Positions 50,758 to 58,813 of a stretch of 64,000 bases of DNA are shown here, piece after piece. Below the pieces are notes generated by a model. It was not told the origin of the DNA. It made no database searches and saw only the letters and a list, made by a program, of their open reading frames with translations. Position 1 is the stretch's first letter; every line of letters begins with the position of its first letter. The stretch is from positions 40,494 to 104,493 of the forward strand of contig JAPSJS010000003.1 in assembly GCA_031178065.1 (NCBI GenBank), read 5' to 3'. This DNA is from Altererythrobacter sp. (GTDB lineage Bacteria > Pseudomonadota > Alphaproteobacteria > Sphingomonadales > Sphingomonadaceae). The translations under genes were made by a program, and so were the position numbers.

Positions 50758-52736
50758 CAATAGACCATCGAGAAGCCGTAGAGGTTGAAGGCGAAGGTCA
50801 CCCAGACCAGCACCAGCGCCGCCAGCACCAGCAGAGCGCCGCCGACCTTCATCGTCCACCGGCGCCTGTCGCGGAAGCAGAGCCACAGGTGCCAGGCCGA
50901 CGCCGCAAGCAGGCCGATCGTCGCCACAGGCGTCAGCACGCGCAGCAGGACGATGAGCCAGTCGAGCGGGCCGCCGAGGCTGCCGATGTCGCCCATGAAG
51001 GTCACCACCAGCATGACCCAGCCGAAGACCGCGAGCAGCACCAGCCAGGCGAAGATCCGCGACAGGCGCCAGGCCTTGCGGGCATCGTTCTCCAGTACGA
51101 ACGCCGCCTGAAAATGCCGGCGGACGAGCGCGTGCACCGGCCAGGCGAGCGCGGCGAGAAGCACCAGCGCCAGTGCCAGAAGCAGTGCGGGCACCAGCCA
51201 CGCGCCGTTCGTGCCCGCGGACGCCGGCTCGAGAACCATGAAGGGCGAGACCGCATCCGTGCTCACGCGGACGACGCGGCCGTCCTTTACCTCGGCCGCC
51301 AGCCGCTCACCGGTGGCGGTATCGACCCAGACGAACGGCTCGACCTCCACCCAATCACGCGCGGCTGCGCTGAGGCCGTCGAGCGCCGGCATGGCGATCT
51401 TGCCATCCTCGCCCACAACGATCTGCATCTGGCTGAGCAGGCCGAGCAGCCCCATGAAGTTGGTGAACGAACCGCGGCTCGACACGTAGTAACCCGCCAG
51501 CATCGCGGCATGCTCGCGCGCCGTCTCCGGGTCGACCCGCGCCGCCGGGTCGGGGCCGGGCAGGTAGCGGTCGGCGAATTCATGAAACAGTGCGCTGCGC
51601 AGCGCCTGGGCCGCACCGTCCTTGCCCGCGCTGTTGACCGAGACGAAGAGTCCGATGTCGTCCTCCGGGAACAGCCACAGGTACGAGTGGAACCACTCCG
51701 TGTCGCCGCCATGGCCGATCGCCCTGCGGCCGTTGACCCACTGCTCGTAGAAGCCGAGCGCCATCGTGTTGAGCGGCCCCACGCCCGGCGCACGATAGTC
51801 GTGCATCGTCCGGGCTGTCTCGGGCTTCAGCAAGGCCCCTCCTTCGTTGAGGTGCGCCATCATGAACTTGCCCATCGCCGCCCCCGACGCGGAAAGGCTC
51901 CCAGCCGGCGCGGGAATGACGATCTCGAACGGCTTCGCCTCCTGGGCCACGGTCGGATAGCCGCTCGACATGAACGGCTGCAGCGCTTCCGGAAGCGGCT
52001 GGCGGAAGGACGCGTAACGCATTTCCAGCGGCGCGAAGATGTGCCGCTCCACGTAGTCGTCGAACGGCTCTCCGCTCACCCGCTCGACGATATATCCGGC
52101 GAGCGCGGTCGCGTAATTGGAATAGGCAGGCGTGGTGCCGGGCGCGAAGACCCGCTCGGGCAGCGCCTCGCGTGCATAGGCCTGGAGCGGCATGACCGCG
52201 TCCGGATCGCTGCTGATCAGATGGCGGATCGATTCCTCGAAACCGGCCGTGTGCGTCAGAATGTGCCGCAGCGTGATCGGCTCACCTTCGTAATCCGGAA
52301 TCTCAAAATCGAGGTAGGCGTTCACGTCCTCGTCGAGATCGAGCTTGCCTGCCTCGACCTGCTGCATCACCGCCGTCCAGGTGAACAGCTTCGACACCGA
52401 ACCGGGCCGGAACAGCGTGGTCTCGGGATCGACCGGCTTGCGCGTCGCGACGTCGGCGAAGCCGTAGCCCTTCTGCAGCACCGGACCGTCGCCGCGCACG
52501 ACCACGACCACTGCGCCAGCAATCTGCCCGCGATCAAGCGCGAACGGCATGAAACCGTCGAGCCAGGCCTCGACGTCGGCCGCATCGAGCTCGGCCCGCT
52601 CTGCCTGCGCGGCGGACGCCGGCGGCGCGGAACTCTCCGGCTGCTCCGACGGCTGCTGCGGCACAGGCCCCTGCGCCACCAGCGGCAGCGCCAGCAGCGC
52701 CGCCAGACCGATCATCAGCTTGCGAACAAAACGCAT
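50757..52736 (-). CDS. Serine hydrolase, beta-lactamase fold, with four C-terminal membrane helices
   Basis: 659 residues. Signal peptide (MIGLAALLALPLVAQ), then a PBP-like serine hydrolase domain with SVSK (Ser113, Lys116), YSN (PAYSNYATAL) and HGG (IGHGGDTEW). After a beta-rich linker (about residues 400-505) come four membrane helices (about 515-655), the last ending FAFNLYGFSMVY. The catalytic domain must face the periplasm. D-aminopeptidase/carboxypeptidase-like activity on D-amino-acid peptides is inferred from the neighbours. First gene of the two-gene operon with dgcA. Confidence 0.92.
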   Translation of the reverse strand: MRFVRKLMIGLAALLALPLVAQGPVPQQPSEQPESSAPPASAAQAERAELDAADVEAWLDGFMPFALDRGQIAGAVVVVVRGDGPVLQKGYGFADVATRKPVDPETTLFRPGSVSKLFTWTAVMQQVEAGKLDLDEDVNAYLDFEIPDYEGEPITLRHILTHTAGFEESIRHLISSDPDAVMPLQAYAREALPERVFAPGTTPAYSNYATALAGYIVERVSGEPFDDYVERHIFAPLEMRYASFRQPLPEALQPFMSSGYPTVAQEAKPFEIVIPAPAGSLSASGAAMGKFMMAHLNEGGALLKPETARTMHDYRAPGVGPLNTMALGFYEQWVNGRRAIGHGGDTEWFHSYLWLFPEDDIGLFVSVNSAGKDGAAQALRSALFHEFADRYLPGPDPAARVDPETAREHAAMLAGYYVSSRGSFTNFMGLLGLLSQMQIVVGEDGKIAMPALDGLSAAARDWVEVEPFVWVDTATGERLAAEVKDGRVVRVSTDAVSPFMVLEPASAGTNGAWLVPALLLALALVLLAALAWPVHALVRRHFQAAFVLENDARKAWRLSRIFAWLVLLAVFGWVMLVVTFMGDIGSLGGPLDWLIVLLRVLTPVATIGLLAASAWHLWLCFRDRRRWTMKVGGALLVLAALVLVWVTFAFNLYGFSMVY

Positions 52737-52831
52737 CGCTCTTTCCCCTCCCCTACAGCTCCGTTCGTGACACCTTGCAGCATCTTCGGCGAGCCCTTAC
52801 CAAGGAACAACAGTCGTTGGCCCGATGGGGA

Positions 52832-52860
52832 CATAATGATCCTGATTGGAAAATTGTCAA
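52832..52860 (-). promoter_or_regulatory. Promoter/operator of the serine hydrolase-dgcA operon
   Basis: Minus strand: TTGACA (52855-52860) followed by ATTTTCCAATCAGGA and a -10 like CATTAT (52833-52838, 16-base spacer). This would give a leader of about 90 bases before the serine hydrolase start. It lies only 20 bases upstream of the divergent XRE-cupin start, so one bound regulator could control both directions. Confidence 0.7.
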
Positions 52861-52879
52861 ACCCGAGTTGGAAGATTTG

Positions 52880-53503
52880 ATGGCAGACATTGCCAATCCG
52901 CCGACGCTGGGAACGGTGTTGCGCGGCATCCGCTCGCGAAACGGCTGGACGCTCAAGGAGATGAGCGCCCGGTCCGGCATCCCGGTGTCGACGCTCTCGA
53001 AAGTCGAGCATGACCGCCTGACGCTGAGCTACGACAAGCTCCAGCAGCTCAGCCAGCGGCTCAACATCCGCATGTCCGACTTGTTCGCGGAAGGCGCGGA
53101 GGAGAGCGCACCGCGCGTGACGGGCCGCCGCAGCATCGGCACGCTGGACCAGGCGGTGCGCGTCACCACTGACAACTACGACTATCACTACCTCTGCACC
53201 GATCTGCGCCAGAAGCGCATGATCCCGATCCTCACCCGCATCCGCGCGCACAGCGCCAGCGAGTTCGGCGATCTCGTCCGCCACCAGGGCGAAGAATTCA
53301 TCTACGTTCTCGAAGGCCAGATCGAGGTGCACTCGGAGTTCTACGACCCCGTCCTGCTCAAGACCGGGGAAAGCATCTATCTCGATTCGTCGATGGGCCA
53401 CGCCTACGTCGTGGCGAAAGGCTGCGAGGAAGCGCTCGTCCTCGGCGTCTGCTCGAGCGCGGACGAAGGCCTGATGGACTCGCTGATGAACCTGCACGGC
53501 TGA
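52880..53503 (+). CDS. XRE family regulator with C-terminal cupin sensor domain
   Basis: 207 residues. HTH_3 domain (about 8-65: LRGIRSRNGWTLKEMSARSG, PVSTLSKVEHDRLTLSY) and a cupin_2 domain (about 130-200: RHQGEEFIYVLEGQIEVHSE, LKTGESIYLDSSMGHAYV). This design is common in regulators of amino-acid and amine catabolism. The ATG at 52880 with GGAAG ahead is preferred; the longer frame from 52775 would run through the shared operator. Divergent from the serine hydrolase-dgcA operon; likely regulator of both operons. Confidence 0.88.
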   Translation: MADIANPPTLGTVLRGIRSRNGWTLKEMSARSGIPVSTLSKVEHDRLTLSYDKLQQLSQRLNIRMSDLFAEGAEESAPRVTGRRSIGTLDQAVRVTTDNYDYHYLCTDLRQKRMIPILTRIRAHSASEFGDLVRHQGEEFIYVLEGQIEVHSEFYDPVLLKTGESIYLDSSMGHAYVVAKGCEEALVLGVCSSADEGLMDSLMNLHG

Positions 53504-53525
53504 CCGCCAACCGCGGGGCCGGGAA

Positions 53526-53601
53526 TGGTGAGCCCTGCTGGGTTCGAACCAGCGACCTACTGATTAAAAGTCAGTTGCTCTACCGACTGAGCTAAGGGCC
53601 C
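53526..53601 (-). tRNA. tRNA-Lys (anticodon TTT)
   Basis: 76 bases on the minus strand. Acceptor GGGCCCT/AGGGCTC (one G-T pair), discriminator A and encoded CCA; D arm GCTC...GAGC; anticodon stem ACTGA/TCAGT with loop CTTTTAA; T loop TTCGAAC. It follows the XRE-cupin gene and precedes folK in reading order on the opposite side. Confidence 0.98.
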
Positions 53602-53627
53602 ACGTGCGCTTCGGCGCCGAGGGGGGT

Positions 53628-54125
53628 TCACCTAGGGAGGGGGCGCGGGCGGGTCAAGCGGGCATGGAGATGGCGCGGCGTCAGCCCCGTCGCGGGATCG
53701 CGCCAGCGCGGCGCGATGGCTGCCGCCGGCCTGAGGACGAAAGTGCGGCCGCGGAATTCGGGGTGGGGGATCGTCAGCCGCGCACTCCGGTGCGCGCCCC
53801 CGCTCCACAGCACCAGGTCGAGATCGAGCACCCGCGCGCGCCAGCGCCGGCCGCGGCGGCGGCGGCCGAAGCCATGCTCGATGCGCTGGAGGGTCGAGAG
53901 CATCTCCTCGGGCGGCAGCGCGGTCTCGATCACCGCCGCGGCATTGGCGTAGCGCCGGTTCGAGGGGCCGAGCGGCGCCGTGTCGAAAATGGCGGAGCGC
54001 TCGACGATCCCGGCGCCTGCCGCTTCCAGCTCGGCGAGCGCAGCGGCGATCACCCGGCGCGGCGGCCCGTATCGCGGATGGCGGACGTTCGAGCCGAGCG
54101 CCACCAGGTAGCGATGCGCGATCAG
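53628..54125 (-). CDS. folK: 2-amino-4-hydroxy-6-hydroxymethyldihydropteridine diphosphokinase, probable CTG start
   Basis: 165 residues if started at the CTG at 54125. HPPK features: YLVALGSN at the start, SAIFDTAPLGPSNRRYANAA, and RRWRARVLDLDLVLW with the Mg-binding DLDL, then LTIPHPEFRGRTFVLRPAA. The enzyme adds pyrophosphate from ATP in folate synthesis. No ATG, GTG or TTG lies at the expected place; a GTG at 54104 would remove the first strand (RYL). The CTG overlaps the upstream TGA as CTGA, the geometry of a coupled ATGA overlap. Confidence 0.85.
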   Translation of the reverse strand: MIAHRYLVALGSNVRHPRYGPPRRVIAAALAELEAAGAGIVERSAIFDTAPLGPSNRRYANAAAVIETALPPEEMLSTLQRIEHGFGRRRRGRRWRARVLDLDLVLWSGGAHRSARLTIPHPEFRGRTFVLRPAAAIAPRWRDPATGLTPRHLHARLTRPRPLPR

Positions 54126-54973
54126 ATGTCCTCGCAGATGCGGCGGTAGAGATGCGGGCGGCGGTCGCGGAAGAAGCCCATGCCCGCGCGGTGCTTCGCC
54201 GCGCGCGCGAGATCGATCCTCGCCACCAGCGCCCCGGTCTGCTCGGCGCCATACTCGCAGAGGAAGTCGCCCCATTCGTCGGTCACGAAGCTGTTGCCGT
54301 AGAACCGCTGCCCGTCTTCGGTGCCGATGCGGTTGGCGGCGATCACGGGCATGCAGTTCGACACTGCATGGCCGAGCATCGCGCGGCGCCACATGCGGCT
54401 CGTGTCGAGATCGGCGTCGTAGGGCTCGGACCCGATCGCCGTGGGATAGAACAGCAGTTCGGCCCCCATCAGCGCCATGACGCGCGCGCTTTCGGGATAC
54501 CACTGGTCCCAGCAGATGCCGACGCCGATGCGGGTGCCGAAGACGTCCCACACCTTGAAGCCGTCGTTCCCCGGGCGGAAGTAGTACTTCTCCTCGTATC
54601 CGGGGCCGTCAGGGATATGGCTCTTGCGGTAGGTCCCCATGATCTCGCCGTCGGCGCCGATCATCGCGAGCGTGTTGTAGTAGTGGTGCCCGTCGCGCTC
54701 GAAGAAGCTGGTCGGAATCGCAACGCCGAGCTTCTTTGCCAGCGCCTGCATCGCGGCGACGGAGGGATGCTCGGCGACCGGCCGCGCGAGGGCGAACAGG
54801 CCCTCGTCCTCGACCTTGCAGAAGTAGGGGCCGGAGAAGAGCTCGGGCGGCAGCACGATCTGGGCGCCCTGCCGCGCAGCGTCCTCGACCAGCGCAGACA
54901 CGGCGGCAATGTTCTCCTGCTCGTCGTTCGACGAGAGATCGAGCTGCAGGGCGGCAACGGTGATTTCGCTCAT
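54122..54973 (-). CDS. aguB: N-carbamoylputrescine amidase (carbon-nitrogen hydrolase)
   Basis: 283 residues. Nitrilase-superfamily triad: Glu in VLPPELFSGPYF, Lys in GTYRKSHIPDGPGYEEKYYF and Cys in VGICWDQWYPESAR. The signatures SRMWRRAMLGHAVSN and DRRPHLYRRI fit the N-carbamoylputrescine amidase group, which yields putrescine, CO2 and ammonia in the agmatine route. Agmatine deiminase is not in the window. Its TGA overlaps the apparent start of folK. Confidence 0.9.
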   Translation of the reverse strand: MSEITVAALQLDLSSNDEQENIAAVSALVEDAARQGAQIVLPPELFSGPYFCKVEDEGLFALARPVAEHPSVAAMQALAKKLGVAIPTSFFERDGHHYYNTLAMIGADGEIMGTYRKSHIPDGPGYEEKYYFRPGNDGFKVWDVFGTRIGVGICWDQWYPESARVMALMGAELLFYPTAIGSEPYDADLDTSRMWRRAMLGHAVSNCMPVIAANRIGTEDGQRFYGNSFVTDEWGDFLCEYGAEQTGALVARIDLARAAKHRAGMGFFRDRRPHLYRRICEDI

Positions 54974-55025
54974 GCCCGCGCGATTACCGGCGCGGGCCCG
55001 CAGAGTCCATTCAGGCTGCGCCGAA

Positions 55026-55859
55026 TCAGCGCTTGCGGAAGAGCAGTGTCATCCGGTCGCTTTCGCCCAGAGCCTTGAGGTCCTCCCGCTTGGTGGCGAG
55101 CGTGGGCGGCATTTCCCACACGCCTTCGGGGTGATCGGCGGTGTCGTTCGGATTGGCGTTGATCTCGCTCGCGGCGACCAGCTCGAAACCGAGCGCCTCG
55201 ACGAAGCGGACCACGTCCTCCTGCCGCAGATAGCCCTTGCTGCCGTCGGCATAGTCGTCCGGCGCATCGGCTTTGGCGCGGTGCTGGACGATGCCCAGCA
55301 TGCCGCCCGGCTTGAGCAGATCGCGCATGACGGTCAGTTCGCTGTCCGCGATGTCCCAGCGCATCATGTTGTGCAGCATGCGGATCACGAGCACCCGGTC
55401 GAACGTGCCCTTCTGCGCATCGGTCACGTCCTCGAGCGTGAGCCCGGCGAAGTTCGCGGCGGGCTTGCCGGTCCACTCCGCGGCCTTACTGGAAAATGCC
55501 GCGGCGCCCTCGCGAATGCCGGCCTGCCTCTGCTCGTCGAACGGGCCCGAATCGGGCGTGAAGTAGAGCCCGACGAGCTTGCCTTCGTCCCCCAGATAGT
55601 TGCCGAGCACGCGCGAGTACCACCCGCCGCCGGGCGCATATTCGCCCACCTTCATGTCGGGCGCGATGCGGAAGAAGGCGATCGTCTCGGCCGGATTGCG
55701 GAATTCGTCGCGCGCGCGGTCGGCGTCGCGATTCGGATTGGCGATTGCGGCCGCGAGCGCGGGCTCCTCGGCGGCATTCTCGGCGGCATCCTGCGCGAAC
55801 GCGGGTGCGGACATGGCAAATGCCGCAATCGGCGCGGCAGCGGCAAGCAGGAAACGCAT
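55026..55859 (-). CDS. Exported class I methyltransferase-like protein
   Basis: 277 residues. A clear Sec signal peptide (MRFLLAAAAPIAAFAMSAPAFA) precedes a methyltransferase-like fold: motif I region VGEYAPGGGWYSRVLGNYLG, then LVGLYFTPD, and DLLKPGGMLGIVQHRA. The family (COG4798-like predicted methyltransferases) is common in alphaproteobacteria and consistently carries a signal peptide. This is puzzling because S-adenosylmethionine is cytosolic, so the protein may have lost or changed activity. 52 bases upstream of the amidase gene on the same strand. Confidence 0.88.
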   Translation of the reverse strand: MRFLLAAAAPIAAFAMSAPAFAQDAAENAAEEPALAAAIANPNRDADRARDEFRNPAETIAFFRIAPDMKVGEYAPGGGWYSRVLGNYLGDEGKLVGLYFTPDSGPFDEQRQAGIREGAAAFSSKAAEWTGKPAANFAGLTLEDVTDAQKGTFDRVLVIRMLHNMMRWDIADSELTVMRDLLKPGGMLGIVQHRAKADAPDDYADGSKGYLRQEDVVRFVEALGFELVAASEINANPNDTADHPEGVWEMPPTLATKREDLKALGESDRMTLLFRKR

Positions 55860-55960
55860 CGGATTCTCTCCCCGAATGGACGGGGCGCAGTCTTAGGTCC
55901 GGACGGAGCGATGACAAGTGCGCATGCGCTGCCTATCTCCACCCGCGAAGGAGAAGGTCA

Positions 55961-56497
55961 ATGGCGAACAGCGAGCAGGCGATCGTTGCCGGCGGGTGCT
56001 TCTGGTGCACCGAGGCGGTGTTCCGCGACGTGATCGGCGTCAGCGAGGTCGAGAGCGGCTATATCGGCGGCACGGTAGCGAACCCCACCTACAAGCAGGT
56101 CTGCAGCGGCGACACCGGTCACGCCGAAGCAATCCGGGTGACTTACGACCCGGACGTCATCACCCTGCCCGAAATCTACGACGTGTTCCTCGGCACGCAC
56201 GATCCGACGCAATTGAACCGTCAGGGCAACGATGTCGGCACCCAGTACCGCAGCGCGATCTTCCCGCTCGACGATGCCCAACGCGAAGAGGCGGAGGCCG
56301 CGATCGCACGCTGGAACGCGGAGCACGACCGCGAAGCGGTCACGACGATCGAGGACCCTTCCGAATGGTATCCGGCCGAGGACTACCACCAGGAGTACTG
56401 GGAAGGCGAAGGTCAGCGGAACCCCTACTGCCTCGCGACCATCCCGCCCAAGCTGATGAAGCTGCGGAAGAGCTTTCAGGACAAGGTGAAAGCCTAA
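55961..56497 (+). CDS. msrA: Peptide methionine sulfoxide reductase MsrA
   Basis: 178 residues. Catalytic motif GGCFWCTE near the N-terminus, then VESGYIGGTVANPTYKQVCSG, LGTHDPTQLNRQGNDVGTQYRS and AEDYHQEYW. MsrA reduces methionine-S-sulfoxide and so repairs oxidised proteins. The ATG at 55961 has a GAAGGAGAAGG ribosome binding site; the longer frame upstream is not coding. Divergent from the exported methyltransferase gene. Confidence 0.97.
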   Translation: MANSEQAIVAGGCFWCTEAVFRDVIGVSEVESGYIGGTVANPTYKQVCSGDTGHAEAIRVTYDPDVITLPEIYDVFLGTHDPTQLNRQGNDVGTQYRSAIFPLDDAQREEAEAAIARWNAEHDREAVTTIEDPSEWYPAEDYHQEYWEGEGQRNPYCLATIPPKLMKLRKSFQDKVKA

Positions 56498-56703
56498 TGC
56501 CCTGACCCTGAACCGCCGGACTTGCCCGCCGCGCCGCGGCGCGGCATAGCGCCCGGCATGAAGGCGGCAGACTGTACCATCTGCATCGCGTTCCCGCGTC
56601 GCTGACGCCAGGAACGACAGCGGGGAGCCCTGCGGCTCCCGGCACACCCTCGTCTTATCTCGAGAAGTCCGGCGTTCGCGCCGGCGATGCAGCAGGTACT
56701 TTC

Positions 56704-57336
56704 ATGACCAATTTCTTCGAAAGCCCCTTCCGGGGCATCACGCTCGACAAGCAGGTGACGCAGCCGAACATCCGTGTCGGGCGGTACAGCTACTATTCCG
56801 GCTATTACCACGGCCACAGCTTCGACGATTGCGCGCGCTTCATCCTGCCCGATGACGATGCGGACAAGCTGATCGTTGGCAGCTTCTGCTCGATCGGCAC
56901 GGGCGCCGCCTTCATCATGGCGGGCAACCAGGGCCACCGGAACGACTGGATCAGCACCTTCCCGTTCTTCTGGATGCCCGAAGTGCCGGCGTTCGAAGGC
57001 GCGCAGAACGGCTTTCTGCCCGCCGGCGATACCGTGATCGGCAACGACGTCTGGATCGGTTCCGAAGCGATCGTGATGCCGGGCGTGACGATCGGCCATG
57101 GCGCCGTCATCGGCACGCGCGCGCTCGTCGCCCGCGATGTGGAACCCTACACGATCGTCGGCGGCAATCCCGCCAGACCCATCCGCAAGCGGTTCGAGGA
57201 GAGGCAGATCGCGATGCTGCTCGAGATGCAGTGGTGGGATTGGCCGGAGGACCGGCTGCACGGCGCCATGCCGCTGCTCACCAGCGGCGATGTCGAGGGG
57301 CTCTACCGCTATTGGAACGAGACCCGGGGCGGGTGA
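56704..57336 (+). CDS. CatB-like xenobiotic O-acetyltransferase
   Basis: 210 residues, the standard length of type B chloramphenicol acetyltransferases. Left-handed beta-helix hexapeptide repeats ([30 protein letters not shown]) and the catalytic His loop [20 protein letters not shown], followed by [28 protein letters not shown] is also typical. Family members acetylate chloramphenicol or related xenobiotics, but chromosomal copies often have unknown natural substrates. About 200 bases of non-coding sequence precede it, with a short hairpin (gggagccctgcggctccc). Confidence 0.88.
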   Translation: MTNFFESPFRGITLDKQVTQPNIRVGRYSYYSGYYHGHSFDDCARFILPDDDADKLIVGSFCSIGTGAAFIMAGNQGHRNDWISTFPFFWMPEVPAFEGAQNGFLPAGDTVIGNDVWIGSEAIVMPGVTIGHGAVIGTRALVARDVEPYTIVGGNPARPIRKRFEERQIAMLLEMQWWDWPEDRLHGAMPLLTSGDVEGLYRYWNETRGG

Positions 57337-57366
57337 TCGAACGGGGCGGGCGGCTTCAGCTTCGGA

Positions 57367-58599
57367 TCAGGCGCGGAAACGTGCGATGAAGAATCCGTCG
57401 AGGCCGCCCGCTTCGGCCAACATGCCGGGGTCGGTACGGACCCAGCCCTCCGGCGCCGGCGAGATGTCGGCAGGCAGCTCCTCGGCCCGGATGGGCAGCG
57501 GCTCGAGACCCACTTTGCCGAGCTGCTCCTCGCCCTCCTCGCGTTCGAGCGAACAAGTGGCGTAGACCAGGACGCCGCCGGGCTTGAGCCATTCTGCGGC
57601 GCGGGCAAGCAATGCGGTCTGGAGTTCCGCCATTTCGGCTATCTGGCGCGGGCCGATGCGGTGGAGCACGTCGGGGTGGCGCCGCGCGGTGCCGGTGGCG
57701 GTACAGGGCGCGTCGAGCAGGATCGCATCGAAACGGTGCTTCGGTTCCCAAGTCAGAGCATCGGCGCGGACGACACCTGCCTTCAGCCCGGTGCGCTTCA
57801 GGTTGTCCTTCAGCAGATCGAGCCGCCGCTTCGACACGTCGAGCGCGGTTACCTGCCACCCTGCGGCGGCGAGTTGCAGCGTCTTGCCGCCCGGCGCGGC
57901 GCAGAGGTCGAGCACGTGCCGCCCCTCCCCCTCGCCCAGCAGGCGCGCCGGCAGCGAGGCCGCGAGGTCCTGCACCCACCAGCCGCCGCCTGCGAAGCCC
58001 GGCAGTTGTTCAACGGGTGTGCCGCGCGGCAGCCGGACGTGGCCGGGCGCGAGCGACTCGCCGCCGAGCTGGACGGCGAGGCTGGTCGCTTCACCCGGAT
58101 CGCGCAGCGCGAGATCGAGCGGCGGCGGATCGGCGAGCCCGGCGGCTATCCGCGCCGCTGCCTCTCCCCACCGCATGCGAGCGGCTTCGGGGCGCGTCGG
58201 CACCTCCGGCAGGGCCGCGTTCTGCTTGGCCAGCGTGGAGAACACGCCGTGCGCCAGTCGCCGCGGGCCACCGCCCAGAAGCGGCAGAGCAGTCGCGATC
58301 ACCGCGTGCGGCGGCGTGCCGAGGCGGAGCCACTGCGCCAGCATCAGCCGCAGCACGGCGCGCGGCTTGGCGTCGTCCGGCAGGCGCCTCTGGGTCGCAC
58401 CGTCGATCAGCGCGTCGAAATCGACCAGCCAGCGCAGCGCCTCGCTTGCGATGGCGACCGCGAGCGCGCGATCGGGCGCGGCGCGCACCCCGCGCAGGGC
58501 GGCGCCTTCCGCCTGCTCGAGCGTCTCGCCCCGACGCAGAACCGCGTCGAGCATGTGCAGCGCGGCGCGGCGCGCGGGCAGTCCGGGAGTTTCAGCCAT
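57367..58599 (-). CDS. RsmB-family RNA cytosine-5 methyltransferase
   Basis: 410 residues. N-terminal NusB-like RNA-binding part (PARRAALHMLDAVLRRGETLEQA, AVAIASEALRWLVDFDALI) and a C-terminal SAM-dependent domain with VLDLCAAPGGKTLQLAA, DAILLDAPCTATGTARRHPD (TC/PC catalytic region) and LVYATCSLEREEGE (second catalytic Cys). This is the layout of RsmB, which methylates 16S rRNA C967. Somewhat shorter than E. coli RsmB (429). Confidence 0.92.
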   Translation of the reverse strand: MAETPGLPARRAALHMLDAVLRRGETLEQAEGAALRGVRAAPDRALAVAIASEALRWLVDFDALIDGATQRRLPDDAKPRAVLRLMLAQWLRLGTPPHAVIATALPLLGGGPRRLAHGVFSTLAKQNAALPEVPTRPEAARMRWGEAAARIAAGLADPPPLDLALRDPGEATSLAVQLGGESLAPGHVRLPRGTPVEQLPGFAGGGWWVQDLAASLPARLLGEGEGRHVLDLCAAPGGKTLQLAAAGWQVTALDVSKRRLDLLKDNLKRTGLKAGVVRADALTWEPKHRFDAILLDAPCTATGTARRHPDVLHRIGPRQIAEMAELQTALLARAAEWLKPGGVLVYATCSLEREEGEEQLGKVGLEPLPIRAEELPADISPAPEGWVRTDPGMLAEAGGLDGFFIARFRA

Positions 58600-58653
58600 C
58601 GCCGCGCCCTAGACGCCCTTGCGCCGGCCCGCCAGTGCGCGCATCTTGGCACA

Positions 58654-58812
58654 ATGCCCAAACGCGCAACCAAACGGCCCGGACCCTTCGAGAAGCCCGC
58701 CCATTGGAGCGATGCTCCGCCGCCCCGGCCGGAGGCAGGCAAGCAGGACGAGGAGCTCAGCCCGACCCGCTACGGCGACTGGGTGAAGAACGGCATCGCG
58801 ATCGATTTCTGA
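58654..58812 (+). CDS. DUF1674 protein, SdhAF4-like succinate dehydrogenase assembly factor
   Basis: 52 residues, below the size usually found by gene callers. Lys/Pro-rich N-terminus (MPKRATKRPGPFEKPAHW) and the invariant family end SPTRYGDWVKNGIAIDF. SdhAF4 (Sdh8 in yeast) chaperones the flavinated SdhA subunit during assembly of complex II; the bacterial homologues are DUF1674. It lies alone, divergent from the RsmB-like gene. Confidence 0.9.
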   Translation: MPKRATKRPGPFEKPAHWSDAPPPRPEAGKQDEELSPTRYGDWVKNGIAIDF

Positions 58813-58813
58813 C

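Noticed and set aside
50889..52880. 663-codon plus-strand open frame
   Set aside because: Antisense to the serine hydrolase gene, Arg-rich, no domains.
41402..53503. Reading the island as a beta-lactam resistance locus because of the serine hydrolases
   Set aside because: The hydrolases have extra domains, and the neighbours are peptide-uptake and D-Glu genes; no AmpR-type regulator is present.
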